Assembly (NCBI RefSeq): GCF_001422405.1
Contig: NZ_LMMV01000012.1
Span: 350,830 to 414,829 of the forward strand
DNA: 64,000 bases
Source of the DNA: Pseudorhodoferax sp. Leaf267
Lineage (GTDB): Bacteria > Pseudomonadota > Gammaproteobacteria > Burkholderiales > Burkholderiaceae_C
Direction: 5' to 3'
Program-made: the position numbers and the translations under genes
Shown: positions 30,998 to 40,091 of the stretch, in pieces
Position numbering within the stretch: position 1 is the stretch's first letter
How the letters are laid out: each line of letters opens with the position of its first letter
Notes under the pieces: model-generated
Seen by the model: the letters and a program-made list of their open reading frames with translations, nothing else
Told to the model about the DNA's origin: nothing
Databases searched by the model: none

Positions 30998-31656
30998 TAC
31001 TTGCGCGCAAATAGCGGCTGCTCGAAATGCGCCACGCGCGTGGTGCGCCCGGCGATGCAGACCTCGCGGAACTGGTAGAGCAGCGCGGCCGTGGGCGCGG
31101 CCACCCAGCCGTCGCCCATGGGCATGCGCAACACGGGGTGCGGGCTGTCGGCGATGGGCTCCAGCAGCGGCGCGTCCTCGCGCATGAACTCTTGCACGCG
31201 CACACGGTGGATGCTGGCCACCTCGGCCGGGTCGGCCACCAGCGTGGCGCGCGCCGGGCCGGCCCAGACCACCACGGGCGTGATGACGAAGCCCGAGCGC
31301 GTGACGAAGTCGTCCAGCAGACCGAGCACCGCGCTGCCATCCAGCCGCAGGCCCACCTCCTCGTGCAGTTCGCGCAGGGCCGCCTCTGCAGCGGATTCAC
31401 CGGGTTCGATGCGCCCGCCGGGCAGCGACCACTGGCCCGGGTGGTTGCGCAGCGTCAAGGCTCGCCGAGTCAGCAGCACGGCGGCAGCCGAGCTCCAGGC
31501 CGTGGGCTTGGCCAGCCCGGCCAGGTCGGCGCCCCAGCCTTCCTCCAGCAAGGTCAGCGCGACGGCCGCGCGGTGGCCGGCGCAGGGCGTGGTCTGCAGT
31601 GCGAAGGTCTGCAGGCGGTCTTGCACGCGTTGTCGCAGCGGCGCGTCGAGTTGCAT
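30997..31656 (-). CDS. Nudix hydrolase, CoA pyrophosphatase-like
   Basis: A 219-residue protein with a full Nudix box, [24 protein letters not shown], in which the GX5EX7REUXEEXGU residues are all present. The segment before it ([27 protein letters not shown]) resembles the CoA/NADH pyrophosphatase NudL group, in which LRxHxGQ(V/I)xFPGG is conserved; the usual Phe is Ser-Leu here. It likely cleaves a nucleoside diphosphate derivative such as CoA. The start at 31656 leaves a 75-base divergent gap to the permease gene. Confidence 0.85.
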   Translation of the reverse strand: MQLDAPLRQRVQDRLQTFALQTTPCAGHRAAVALTLLEEGWGADLAGLAKPTAWSSAAAVLLTRRALTLRNHPGQWSLPGGRIEPGESAAEAALRELHEEVGLRLDGSAVLGLLDDFVTRSGFVITPVVVWAGPARATLVADPAEVASIHRVRVQEFMREDAPLLEPIADSPHPVLRMPMGDGWVAAPTAALLYQFREVCIAGRTTRVAHFEQPLFARK

Positions 31657-31731
31657 GGTGGGTCGTGTGGGGTGGCGTGCGGCCAGTATGCCGGCCAGGG
31701 GCGCCTGCACGCGCGCGCTAAGCTCGCCGCC

Positions 31732-32688
31732 GTGCTCCCTCTGCAGAACTTTCTCGAAACCCGCCAGCCTTTCCTGTATTTCGGCGCGGTCGCGGCGGGT
31801 GCGGCCATCGCGCTGCTGGTGCCCGGCACCGAAGCGCTGGAGCCAGCCATCAACCCTGCCCTGGCACTGATGCTGTTCCTGACCTTCCTGCAATTGCCGC
31901 TGGCCACGCTGGGCCGGGCGCTGCGCGACCTGCGCTTCATCGCCGCGCTGCTGGGCGCGAACTTCGTGGCCGTGCCGCTGCTCGTCGCATGGCTCGTGCC
32001 CTGGCTGCCAGCCGACCCCATGCTGCGGCTGGGCGTGCTGCTGGTGCTGCTGTGCCCGTGCATCGACTATGTGGTGGCCTTCGCGCAACTGGGGCGGGCC
32101 GATGCGCGCCTGCTGCTGGCGGCCACGCCGGTGCTGCTGGTCGCGCAGATGCTGCTGTTGCCGGTCTATCTCGCGCTGTTCCTGGGCCATGCCGCCGACG
32201 GCTTGGTGCAGGCCGAGCCGTTCGTGCAGGCCTTCGTCTGGCTGATCGCCGCGCCGCTGTTGCTGGCGGGGCTGTGCCAGCGCTGGGCGGCGGGCGCGCG
32301 AGCGGGCGGGCGCGTGCTGGGCGCGCTGGCCCTGCTGCCGGTGCCGGCCACGGCGCTGGTGCTGCTGGTCGTGGTGCTGGCCGTGCTGCCGCGGCTGGAC
32401 CAGGCGGGTGCGCAGGCGCTGCGCGTGCTGCCGGTCTATGTGGGCTTCGCCGTCGTGGCACCGGCGATGGGCTGGTGGCTGGGGCGGCTGGCGCGCCTGC
32501 CGGCGGCGGCGGCGCGGGCCGTGGCCTTCAGCGCGGCCACGCGCAATGCCCTGGTGGTGCTGCCGCTGGCGCTGGCCGTGCCGGGCGGCATGCCGCTGCT
32601 GCCGGCACTGGTCGTCACGCAGACGCTGGTGGAACTGGTGGCCGAGCTGGTCTACATCCGCGTGCTGGCGCGCTGGGGCCGGGCTTAG
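31732..32688 (+). CDS. BASS-superfamily permease (bile acid/Acr3-like)
   Basis: A 318-residue membrane protein with about ten helices and a GTG start at 31732. The core [20 protein letters not shown] with its Cys pair resembles the fourth helix of Acr3 arsenite pumps, and the overall pattern ([38 protein letters not shown]) is that of bile acid:sodium symporter relatives annotated as arsenic resistance proteins. No arsR or arsC lies nearby, so an arsenic role is unproven. The stop overlaps the convergent chemoreceptor gene by four bases. Confidence 0.8.
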   Translation: MLPLQNFLETRQPFLYFGAVAAGAAIALLVPGTEALEPAINPALALMLFLTFLQLPLATLGRALRDLRFIAALLGANFVAVPLLVAWLVPWLPADPMLRLGVLLVLLCPCIDYVVAFAQLGRADARLLLAATPVLLVAQMLLLPVYLALFLGHAADGLVQAEPFVQAFVWLIAAPLLLAGLCQRWAAGARAGGRVLGALALLPVPATALVLLVVVLAVLPRLDQAGAQALRVLPVYVGFAVVAPAMGWWLGRLARLPAAAARAVAFSAATRNALVVLPLALAVPGGMPLLPALVVTQTLVELVAELVYIRVLARWGRA

Positions 32689-34343
32689 GCGTGGGCCCAG
32701 CCGTCGCTGCCGGCCGGCAGCCGGGGCCGCGCGATGGGGGCAGGGCTGCGGCGCGGCGCCACGGCGGGCTTGCTCTGCGCCTGGGCTTGTTCGAAGCGGA
32801 ACACCGCCACCGCCTGCACCAGCTCCTCGGCCTGCGTCTGCAGGCTGGCGGCCGCGGCCGCGCTTTCCTCGACCAGCGCGGCGTTCTGCTGCGTGGCCTG
32901 GTCCATCTGCGCGACGGCCTGGCCGACCTGGTCCACGCCGATGCTCTGTTCGCGGCTGGCCGCGCTGATCTCACCCATGATGTCGGACACGCGCTGCACC
33001 GAGGCCACGATCTCCTGCATGGTGCTGCCGGCGCGGTCCACCAGCGCCGTGCCGTGGGCCACGCGGCCCACGCTGGCCGTGATCAGCGTCTTGATCTCCT
33101 TGGCCGCCTGCGCGCTGCGCTGGGCCAGGTTGCGCACCTCGCTCGCGACGACCGAGAAGCCGCGGCCCTGCTCGCCGGCGCGGGCCGCTTCCACGGCGGC
33201 GTTCAGCGCCAGGATGTTGGTCTGAAAGGCGATGCCGTCGATGGTGCTGATGATCTCGGCGATCTGCGCCGAGCTGTCGTTGATGGCCTGCATGGTGGTG
33301 ACGACCTGGCCCACCACGTCGCCCCCGCGCGCGGCGATCTGCGACGCGACGCTGGCCAGTTCGCCGGCCTGGCGCGCGTTGTCGGCGTTGTGGCGCACGG
33401 TGCTGCCCAGCTCTTCCATCGCGGCCGACGTTTCCTGCAGCGCCGAGGCCTGCTGCTCGGTGCGCTGGCTCAGGTCGTTGTTGCCCTGGGCGATCTGCGA
33501 GCTGGCCACCGAGACGCTGTCGGCATTGCCGCGCACGGTCTGCACGGTTTCCACCAGGCTTTGCTGCATGCGCTGCAGCGCGGCCAGCAGGCGGCCGGTC
33601 TCGTCGGTGGAGCGGGCCTCGATGGCCCGGCCCAGGTCGCCGCCGGCGATGCGGTCGGCCGCCTGCACGGCCTGGTCCAGTGGCCGCGTGATGCTGCGTG
33701 TGATGAGCCAGCCGGCCGCAATGGCGGCGACCAGCGCGAACAGGCACAGCGCGACCAGCAGGTGGCGCTGGCGGGCATGGTCTGCCTCGGCCTGCTGCCG
33801 CAGCGCGACCGTGCGGCTTTCGGTGAAGCGGGCGTAGGCGGCCGTGGCCTGTACCAGGGCGGCCAGCAGCGGGCGGCATTCGTCGTTCATGCGGGTGATC
33901 GCCTGCTCGCGCTGGCCGCGCAGTGCCAGGTCGACGATGGCCAGAGCCACAGGGCCATAGGCCTGCTCGACCCGGGCCATGTCGGCCACCAGCTGGCGCG
34001 CCTGGTCGGAGGCGGTACGGTCGGCGGCCAGCATCTTGCCCAGCTGGGCCAGGCTGTCCTGCACGTCCTGGTGCGCGGTGGTGACAGCGGCCTTTTCGGC
34101 CGCCAGGTCGGCTGGCTTGGTGACCAGCACCAGGTTGCGCGCGGCGATGGCGCGGTCGCCGACAGCGGCGCGCACGTGGGCGGCCACCGTGGCGCGCGCG
34201 TTCATGCCGCGCGTGTAGTTTGAAAAGCTGGCGTTCGCATCCGCCAGCGCGGACAGCGCCAATGCGGCCACGGCCAGTACCAGCAGCGTCAATACGCCGA
34301 ATGCCAGAGCGAGCCGGCTGCGAATGCTTGTGTTGCGAAACAT
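32685..34343 (-). CDS. Methyl-accepting chemotaxis protein
   Basis: A 552-residue chemoreceptor. Membrane helices lie near residues 10-32 and 195-216, enclosing a mostly helical periplasmic sensor of the four-helix bundle type. A HAMP domain follows ([21 protein letters not shown]), then the signalling domain with the conserved hairpin tip ([40 protein letters not shown]). There is no NWETF-type CheR-docking pentapeptide; the chain ends in WAHA. It senses an unknown ligand and acts through CheW/CheA, which are not in the window. A perfect TTGACA stands upstream but no good -10 at normal spacing. Confidence 0.95.
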   Translation of the reverse strand: MFRNTSIRSRLALAFGVLTLLVLAVAALALSALADANASFSNYTRGMNARATVAAHVRAAVGDRAIAARNLVLVTKPADLAAEKAAVTTAHQDVQDSLAQLGKMLAADRTASDQARQLVADMARVEQAYGPVALAIVDLALRGQREQAITRMNDECRPLLAALVQATAAYARFTESRTVALRQQAEADHARQRHLLVALCLFALVAAIAAGWLITRSITRPLDQAVQAADRIAGGDLGRAIEARSTDETGRLLAALQRMQQSLVETVQTVRGNADSVSVASSQIAQGNNDLSQRTEQQASALQETSAAMEELGSTVRHNADNARQAGELASVASQIAARGGDVVGQVVTTMQAINDSSAQIAEIISTIDGIAFQTNILALNAAVEAARAGEQGRGFSVVASEVRNLAQRSAQAAKEIKTLITASVGRVAHGTALVDRAGSTMQEIVASVQRVSDIMGEISAASREQSIGVDQVGQAVAQMDQATQQNAALVEESAAAAASLQTQAEELVQAVAVFRFEQAQAQSKPAVAPRRSPAPIARPRLPAGSDGWAHA

Positions 34344-34417
34344 CGTGGTCCTGTTGGTGTGGCATCCCGCTCTGTGACGGGACAGCAGGACTGTAGGGAC
34401 AACGGTGTGCGCAAGTG

Positions 34418-35173
34418 TCAAGGAACTGTGACGCGTAAGGCCTGGGGGCCACGGTGGGCGGCGGCCCACCAGTGCAGCGCCAGGCCCACGGCCGTGCACA
34501 GGTAGGCTGCCGCGCCCACGACCCACATCAGCAGGCCGGCCAGTTGCTGGTCCGCAAGCGGCGCCAACCCCCAGGCGCGCGCGCCGGCTGCCTGCAGCGG
34601 GTACAGCGGCGTGCCCGCGAAGGTCAGCAATGCGCCCAGCAGGCCGGTGTGCGCCATGGTCGCCAGCAGCGCGAGCAGGGCATGGCCGCGCCGGGCTTCG
34701 GGCGCCAGCAGCACGCCGCGCCAGAACCACCAGCTCGACGCCAGCAGCAGCCCATAGGCCAGCACATGGGCGGCCGGCTGCTGCAGCACCAGCGCGTAGA
34801 CCGCCGGCACGTGCCACAGCCACAGCAGCGCGCCGTGTGCAACGGTGGCGAGGGCCAGGTGCCCGCCGGCCTGCGCGCGCGCACGGTGCGGGCCGCAAGC
34901 CAGCAAGGCCGCGGCTGCGATGAGCAGCATCAGCTGCGCCATGTGGGCGGCAGCCAGCGTCGCGGCCAGGCGGCACAACGGCGACACCAGGCCCAGGGCC
35001 AGCAGCGCCCAGCCCGCCAGCGGCCAGCGGCCCTGGCGGTGCAGCCGCAGCCACAGCAGCAGCGCTGCCAGCGGCGTCAGCGTGGCGGGGGCCAGGCTCC
35101 AGGCGGCCCACCAGTCCTGCGGCAGCGCGGGACGGGCGCCGGCCAGGCACAGCGCGATCAGGTCGTCGAACAT
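34418..35173 (-). CDS. ctaG: CtaG-type cytochrome c oxidase assembly protein
   Basis: A 251-residue membrane protein with about seven helices and the caa3-CtaG pattern: HMAQLMLLIAAAALLACG, VAHGALLWLWHVPAVYALVL and ADQQLAGLLMWVVGAAAYL. In Bacillus this family is needed to assemble the caa3 oxidase; the family is unrelated to the Cox11-type CtaG of mitochondria. It is the last gene of the oxidase run and overlaps the small membrane protein gene by 16 bases, supporting a role in building this enzyme, probably copper insertion. Confidence 0.85.
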   Translation of the reverse strand: MFDDLIALCLAGARPALPQDWWAAWSLAPATLTPLAALLLWLRLHRQGRWPLAGWALLALGLVSPLCRLAATLAAAHMAQLMLLIAAAALLACGPHRARAQAGGHLALATVAHGALLWLWHVPAVYALVLQQPAAHVLAYGLLLASSWWFWRGVLLAPEARRGHALLALLATMAHTGLLGALLTFAGTPLYPLQAAGARAWGLAPLADQQLAGLLMWVVGAAAYLCTAVGLALHWWAAAHRGPQALRVTVP

Positions 35174-35565
35174 GGGGCCTCCTGATGGGGTGGGAGGGGC
35201 GCGGCTGTGGCCAGGCCTGCGCAGGGCGGCAGGGCCAGCACGGGCCAGCCGGTCCATACCGTGGCGACCAGCGCGATCGCGGTCAGCGTGCGCGCCAGCC
35301 GCGGCAGCAGACCGTGCGGCGGCCAGCGCCGCGCGAACCAGGTCCACAACGCGGCCAGCGCCAGCAGATGCACGAGCCAGGCCGTGGCCATCGCGACGCT
35401 CAGGCCGTTGCCCAGCGGCATCGGGCGCGCCTGCCAGCCGGCCTGGCAGCCCAGCGACAGTAGCGCGTAGAGCGCGACGAAGCTGCTGGCCCACAGCAGC
35501 AGGCCGCCGCAGCTGCCCAGCAGCCAATGCCGCACGCCGGGCTCGAACGCGGTGCGGTCCGTCAT
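35158..35565 (-). CDS. Unknown membrane protein of the oxidase cluster
   Basis: A 135-residue protein I do not recognise. It begins MTDRTAFEPGVRHWLLGSCG and has three or four hydrophobic stretches (LLLWASSFVALYALLSLGCQ; VAMATAWLVHLLALAALWTW; LTAIALVATVWTGWPVLAL). It overlaps the oxidase I-III gene by four bases and ctaG by 16, so all three should be made together. Size and position would fit a small oxidase subunit or an assembly factor, but no motif proves either. The frame is open far upstream through the oxidase gene; only the ATG at 35565 is sensible. Confidence 0.72.
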   Translation of the reverse strand: MTDRTAFEPGVRHWLLGSCGGLLLWASSFVALYALLSLGCQAGWQARPMPLGNGLSVAMATAWLVHLLALAALWTWFARRWPPHGLLPRLARTLTAIALVATVWTGWPVLALPPCAGLATAAPLPPHQEAPCSTT

Positions 35566-38054
35566 CGCAGGGCCGCCGGAATGTGCAGCGCCGCCAGCAG
35601 CACCAGGCCGGTGGCGGCCGTGTAGTCGCACCACAGGCGCGCCGTCTGCAGCTCGACCTGGCGCAGCGGCGAGACGAAGCCCGCGCGCCCGCGGGCCAGC
35701 GCGTAGGCCGCGAACACCACGCCCAGCGCGCTGTGCAGCACGCCATAGGCGAGGCAGAACGCCAGGATCGCGCCGTAGGCATGCGTGCGCGGGTCCGGCA
35801 GGCCGGGGAGCACGCCGGCCGGCAGCAGCACGGTGGCGGCCAGGGCCGCGGCGAGCGCGCCGGCCAGCCAGCGCTGGCGGCCGGGCGCGTCGCCATGGGC
35901 ATTGGCGTGCACGGCGCGGCGCATGGCTGCGCAGGCCAAGGCCAGGGCGGCGGCCCCGGCCAGCGGCAGCGCCCAGCCGGTGGCCAGCCAGGCCGGTGGC
36001 GGCCAACCCGGCGCGACGGTGGCCAAGTAGGCGTAGCCGAACAGCAGCGAGACGAAGAAGGTGCCATCGGCCACCAGGGTCCACATCAGCCCGGCGCGGC
36101 CCGGCGCGCGCTCGGCCACGTCGTGCACGGGCAGCAGCACGCCGTCGCCCACGTCCACCGGCGCCGGGTCCTGCCGCAGGCCGATGGACCAGGCCCAACG
36201 CCAGAACAGCACCAGCGCCGCCACGGCCCCGAAAGGCACGAGCCAGTAGGTCTTGGTCAGCAGCGCCATGAACACGGCGCCCACCGCGACCGCGCAGGCC
36301 AGCGGCATCCAGCCGGGCTTGGGCAGCCGGATCACGTGGGTGGGCGCGCCCGTGACCGGGTGGCAGCCCAGGCTGTGCTGCTCGTCGACCGGCGCGCCGG
36401 CCAGCAGGCCGCGGCCGGCCGCGATGTCGGCGCCGAGTTGCGGCGTCGTCCACAGCGGCTCGCCGTCCGCGATGCGCGGCTGGCTGGCGAAGTTGTAGAA
36501 CGCCGGCGGTGTCGGCATGGCCCACTCCAGCGTGGCCGCATCCCAGGGGTTCTGCGGTGCGCGCCGGCCCATGTAGGCGCTGACGATCAAGTCCAGCAGC
36601 AGGAGGAAAAAGCCGATGGCCATCACGAAGCTGCCGATGGAGGAGACCAGGTTCGGCCAGTCCCAGCCCAGCCCCGTCACATAGCTGCCCACACGCCGCG
36701 GCATGCCCAGCAGGCCGGTCAGGTGCATGATGAAGAACGTGGTGTTGAAGCCGACGAAGATCAGCCAGAACGCCCACGCGCCCAGGCGCGGCAGGGTCTG
36801 CCGGCCGAACAGATGCGGGAACCAGTAGTAGATGCCCGCCATGAACGGAAACAGGAAGCCGCCCACCAGCACATAGTGCAGGTGGGCCACCACGAAGTGC
36901 GTGTCGTGCGCCTGCCAGTTGAACGGCACCAGCGCCAGCATCACGCCCGTGAGCCCGCCGCACACGAACACCACCAGGAAGCCCAGCAGCCACAGCATCG
37001 GCAAGGCCAGCTTGGGCCGGCCGTGCCACAGCGTGGCGATCCACGCGAACATCTGCACCGCCGTGGGAATGGCCACCAGCATGCTGGCCGCCGAGAAGAA
37101 CACCAGCGCCAGATGCGGAATGCCCACCGTGAACATGTGGTGCACCCACAGCCCGAAGCTGATGAAGCCCATGGCCACGATGCTGGCCAGCACCCAGTGG
37201 TGGCCCACCAGCGGCCGCCGCGCGAAGGTGGGGATCAGCGTGGAGACGATGCCGGCGGCCGGCAAAAAGATGATGTAGACCTCGGGGTGGCCGAACAGCC
37301 AGAACAGGTGCTGCCACAAGAGCGGGTCGCCGCCACGCGCCGCGTCGAAGAAGGGCCAGCCGGCGGCCCGTTCCAGCTCCAGGATCAGGCTGCCCAGGAT
37401 CAGCGGCGGAAAGCCGATCAGCATCATGCCGGCCGTGACCAGCATGTACCAGGCGAACAGCGGCATCTTCGCCAGCAACATGCCCGGCGCGCGCATGGTG
37501 AGGATGGTGACCACGATCTCCACCGCCGCTGCGATGGCCGAGATCTCCACGAAGGTGATGCCCAGCAGCCACACATCGGCATTCACGCCTGGCGTGTGCA
37601 CGGCGTTGGACAGCGGCGTGTAGAGGAACCAGCCGCCGTCCGGCGCCACGCCCGCGGCCAGCGCGCCCAGCAGGATCAGCCCGCCGAGCAGGTAGCACCA
37701 GTAGCCGAACGCACCCAGCCGCGGGTAGGCCAGGTCGCGCGCGCCGATCATCTTGGGCAGCAGGTAGATCGCGAAGCCCTCGATCAGCGGGATCGCGAAC
37801 AGGAACATCATGATGGTCCCGTGCATCGTGAACACCTGGGCGTACAGCGCGTCGTCCAGGAAGGCCGAGCCCGGCGTGGCCAGCTGCGCGCGGATCAGCA
37901 TGGCCAGCATGCCGCCGACGAAGAAGAACACCAGCGCCGTGGCGATGAAACGCCGGCCCACGATGTTGTGGTTCACGGCCGAGAGCGAGCGCCAGCCAGA
38001 CGGGTTGTGCCACACGCGTTGCAGGCGGTGGTGCAGGGCGACGGGCCCGGTCAT
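35562..38054 (-). CDS. Cytochrome c oxidase, fused subunits I and III
   Basis: An 830-residue membrane protein. The first ~560 residues are subunit I: TMHGTIMMFLFAIPL (haem ligand), WLFGHPEVYIIFLPAAG with the cross-linked His-Tyr and the Glu of type A1 enzymes, VHHMFTVG (CuB ligands) and HFVVAHLHYVL (haem ligands). From about residue 600 a subunit III-like part follows (LMWTLVADGTFFVSLLFGYAYL). It reduces oxygen to water and pumps protons. Fusion of I and III is known in some caa3-like oxidases. The start at 38054 overlaps the subunit II gene by four bases. Confidence 0.92.
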   Translation of the reverse strand: MTGPVALHHRLQRVWHNPSGWRSLSAVNHNIVGRRFIATALVFFFVGGMLAMLIRAQLATPGSAFLDDALYAQVFTMHGTIMMFLFAIPLIEGFAIYLLPKMIGARDLAYPRLGAFGYWCYLLGGLILLGALAAGVAPDGGWFLYTPLSNAVHTPGVNADVWLLGITFVEISAIAAAVEIVVTILTMRAPGMLLAKMPLFAWYMLVTAGMMLIGFPPLILGSLILELERAAGWPFFDAARGGDPLLWQHLFWLFGHPEVYIIFLPAAGIVSTLIPTFARRPLVGHHWVLASIVAMGFISFGLWVHHMFTVGIPHLALVFFSAASMLVAIPTAVQMFAWIATLWHGRPKLALPMLWLLGFLVVFVCGGLTGVMLALVPFNWQAHDTHFVVAHLHYVLVGGFLFPFMAGIYYWFPHLFGRQTLPRLGAWAFWLIFVGFNTTFFIMHLTGLLGMPRRVGSYVTGLGWDWPNLVSSIGSFVMAIGFFLLLLDLIVSAYMGRRAPQNPWDAATLEWAMPTPPAFYNFASQPRIADGEPLWTTPQLGADIAAGRGLLAGAPVDEQHSLGCHPVTGAPTHVIRLPKPGWMPLACAVAVGAVFMALLTKTYWLVPFGAVAALVLFWRWAWSIGLRQDPAPVDVGDGVLLPVHDVAERAPGRAGLMWTLVADGTFFVSLLFGYAYLATVAPGWPPPAWLATGWALPLAGAAALALACAAMRRAVHANAHGDAPGRQRWLAGALAAALAATVLLPAGVLPGLPDPRTHAYGAILAFCLAYGVLHSALGVVFAAYALARGRAGFVSPLRQVELQTARLWCDYTAATGLVLLAALHIPAALR

Positions 38055-38794
38055 GGCGCGCTCCCGCCCAGCGCGGCCTGCAGCGCAGATGGCGCGTGCG
38101 CGTGCACCTCGATGGGCATGCGTGCGTGGCCCGTGCCGCAGTATTCGGCGCACACGCCGCGGTAGATGCCGGGCGCATCGGCCTGCAGCCGGATCACGTT
38201 GCTGCGGCCGGGGATCGCGTCGATCTTGCCGCCCAGGCGCGGGATCCAGAAGCCGTGGATCACGTCCGCCGTGCGCACGCGCACATCGACCGGCTGGCCG
38301 GCCGGGATGTCGATGCGGTTCACCGCCGTGCGCGCCGCCGGGTGGGCCGGGTAGGCGACCTCCCATTGCCATTGCCGGCCCGTGACCTCCACGGTGAACA
38401 CAGGCGCCTGGCCGGGCAGCGGCAGCAGCGCGTGGCCTGCGCGCACGCCCCACAGCAGCAACGCGACCAGCACCACGCCGGGCAGGGCCAGCCCGCCCCA
38501 GAGCACAAAAGCGCGCTCCGACACCCGCGGCGTGCCCTGCGGGCGGCGCAGCGCGGCGTACAGGCCCAGCGCCGTCATGAACACCAGCAGTGCCATGCCG
38601 CCCCAGAACATGGCCCACCACACGCGCGCGATCGGCGCCGCGCCGGGGCCGGCCGGGTCCAGCGCCGACAGCGGGCCGGCCGCGCCGCAGCCGGCCAGCA
38701 AGGCCAAGGTGGCGAGGCCCGCGGCGCGCGCGAGAGACCCTGGCGCAGCAGGTGATCCGGCCGCGCGCTTAGAGTGGGCCGCAGCATGAAGCAC
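38051..38794 (-). CDS. Cytochrome c oxidase subunit II (lipoprotein)
   Basis: About 247 residues. A lipobox LLAGC ends the signal, two membrane helices follow (VWWAMFWGGMALLVFMTALG; GGLALPGVVLVALLLWGV), then a cupredoxin domain. The CuA ligands are complete: CAEYCGTGHARM with two Cys, His and Met, and an upstream His in HGFWIPRLGGK. No cytochrome c domain is fused, so a separate electron donor is needed. No ATG is in frame near the signal; the GTG at 38794 is the best guess and overlaps the divergent DUF2231 gene by 9 bases. A frameshift near 38720-38750 is possible. Confidence 0.85.
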   Translation of the reverse strand: MLHAAAHSKRAAGSPAAPGSLARAAGLATLALLAGCGAAGPLSALDPAGPGAAPIARVWWAMFWGGMALLVFMTALGLYAALRRPQGTPRVSERAFVLWGGLALPGVVLVALLLWGVRAGHALLPLPGQAPVFTVEVTGRQWQWEVAYPAHPAARTAVNRIDIPAGQPVDVRVRTADVIHGFWIPRLGGKIDAIPGRSNVIRLQADAPGIYRGVCAEYCGTGHARMPIEVHAHAPSALQAALGGSAP

Positions 38795-39268
38795 TACGCC
38801 GACCCCGTCCCGCACGGCACGACCACGGGCGTGCACTTTTTCGGCCACCCGGCGCATGCGATGCTGGTGCCGTTCCCCATCGCGTTCCTGATGGCGGTGC
38901 TCGCCAGCGACATCGCGTGGTGGTACTGGAGTGACCCGTTCTGGGCGCGCATGTCGCTGTGGCTGGCCGGCGCCGGGGCCGTGACGGGCATCGTGGCCGG
39001 CATCGCCGGTACGTGGGAGCTGCTGCTGGTGCGCGACATCCGCCGCCGCGCCGCGGCCTGGAGCCATTTCGTCGTGGCCGTGATGCTGCTGTCGGTCGGC
39101 GTGGCCAACTGGGGCATGCGCGTGGCCGACGCCGAGGCGCTGATCGTGCCGTTCGGCATGTACCTGTCGGGCCTTGGCGCGTTGCTGGTCAGCGTGGCCG
39201 GCTGGCTGGGCGGCACGTTGGTGTTCGAGCACCGGGTCGGGGTGCTCAACGCGGACGAGGAAGACTGA
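38786..39268 (+). CDS. DUF2231 membrane protein
   Basis: A 160-residue protein with four hydrophobic segments. The N-terminal GVHFFGHPAHAMLVPFPIAF is the DUF2231 signature, with conserved His residues. Function is unknown; relatives are often near haem-copper oxidase or redox membrane genes, and this one is divergent from subunit II. The ATG at 38786 is preferred to a GTG 12 bases upstream. It converges with the CopD-like gene. Confidence 0.83.
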   Translation: MKHYADPVPHGTTTGVHFFGHPAHAMLVPFPIAFLMAVLASDIAWWYWSDPFWARMSLWLAGAGAVTGIVAGIAGTWELLLVRDIRRRAAAWSHFVVAVMLLSVGVANWGMRVADAEALIVPFGMYLSGLGALLVSVAGWLGGTLVFEHRVGVLNADEED

Positions 39269-39284
39269 GGGGCCCATCGCAGAT

Positions 39285-39722
39285 CTACAGACGTGGTTGG
39301 GCCAGCACCAGCCACAGCACGCCGGGAATCAACAGTGCCGGCACGAGGGCCAGGGCGACGTGGAACCCGGGTGACCAGCGCTGCGGCGTCTCGCGCAGCA
39401 CCAGCAGCAGCTTGCCGCAGCCGGCGTGGAAGAACACCATGGCCGCGACCAGCGTGAGCTTGGCCAGCAACCACACGGCGTACGAGCCGGTCACATGGAT
39501 GAGCAGGGTCCCCGACACCACGGCCAGCACCGCCGCTGGCGAGGCGATGGCGATGTAGACGAAGCGCGAGGCTGCCCACAGCCGCCGCTTGGCGATGCGG
39601 CCCTGCGTCTGCGGGTACAGCGCAAGCAGGGCCGGCAGCGCGAACAGGCTCGCGCACCAGGCCAGCAGCGCGGACAGGTGCACGAATTTGATCCAGGGCA
39701 GCCAGGCGGCCAGCAACTGCAT
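39285..39722 (-). CDS. CopD/HemJ-like membrane protein
   Basis: A 145-residue protein with four helices. The first carries KFVHLSALLAWCASLFALPAL, the His and hydrophobic pattern of CopD-type and HemJ-type proteins; a second His sits in FFHAGCGKLLLVL. CopD relatives take part in copper handling and HemJ in haem synthesis; the oxidase locus next door makes either plausible. The ATG at 39722 is preceded by TTG in frame, less likely as start. A possible 43-codon gene ends seven bases upstream. Confidence 0.75.
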   Translation of the reverse strand: MQLLAAWLPWIKFVHLSALLAWCASLFALPALLALYPQTQGRIAKRRLWAASRFVYIAIASPAAVLAVVSGTLLIHVTGSYAVWLLAKLTLVAAMVFFHAGCGKLLLVLRETPQRWSPGFHVALALVPALLIPGVLWLVLAQPRL

Positions 39723-39729
39723 CAACGTC

Positions 39730-39861
39730 CTAGCGTGCGCGCGCGGGCCAGGCGGTCACGCGCTTGCCCATGTGTGAATCCGCGCCGTAGCGCTGGCCGG
39801 CCGCTGCCACGGTGTGCAGGCGAGGCGCAGGGACGGCGGCGGTGTCGGTCGGATCGGTCAC
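39730..39861 (-). CDS. Possible 43-residue protein upstream of the CopD-like gene
   Basis: A GTG-started frame encodes 43 residues beginning VTDPTDTAAVPAPRLHTVAA and including GADSHMGKRVTAW. It ends seven bases before the CopD-like ATG, on the same strand, and CCTCC/GGAG bases lie upstream of the GTG. There is no signal peptide or membrane segment. It could be a short unannotated gene or chance open sequence; I cannot decide without homologues. Confidence 0.25.
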   Translation of the reverse strand: MTDPTDTAAVPAPRLHTVAAAGQRYGADSHMGKRVTAWPARAR

Positions 39862-40091
39862 TCTGGAGGTCTCCGGATGGGGCGTGCGGGTGCGAAACAC
39901 CCTGGCTCGTCATGAAGGGACCAGGCACTGACTTCTTGTAGTGATGAGCTGTGCTGTGGAGGCGAAGAGCAGACAGTGTCGAAGGCCGGTCGCCGCATTT
40001 CGAGCGGTCGGTGCGCCGCGCCCGGGTGGGAGCGGGCCTACAGGCTGCACTGGCCTGCAGCATCGGCGCGCGCAAGCGAGGCGCCTCAGGG
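39862..40091. other. Intergenic stretch between the CopD region and folA
   Basis: Together with the doubtful micro-gene this is the longest non-coding stretch (about 370 bases). It holds one GC hairpin, CTACAGGC-TGCACTG-GCCTGCAG (40038-40060), downstream of the folA stop, without a T-run. No tRNA, promoter or repeat was recognised. Short open frames here look like chance in GC-rich sequence. Confidence 0.5.

Noticed and set aside
34396-34424. Perfect TTGACA upstream of the chemoreceptor gene as sigma-70 promoter
   Set aside because: The nearest reasonable -10 (TACAGT) is 20 bases away, too far; kept only as a note in the gene entry.
34845-38165. 1106-codon open frame on the plus strand, antisense to the oxidase genes
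   Set aside because: It is low-complexity (Arg, Gln, His, Ala), has no domain, and is the usual GC-rich antisense artefact of genes with real family motifs.
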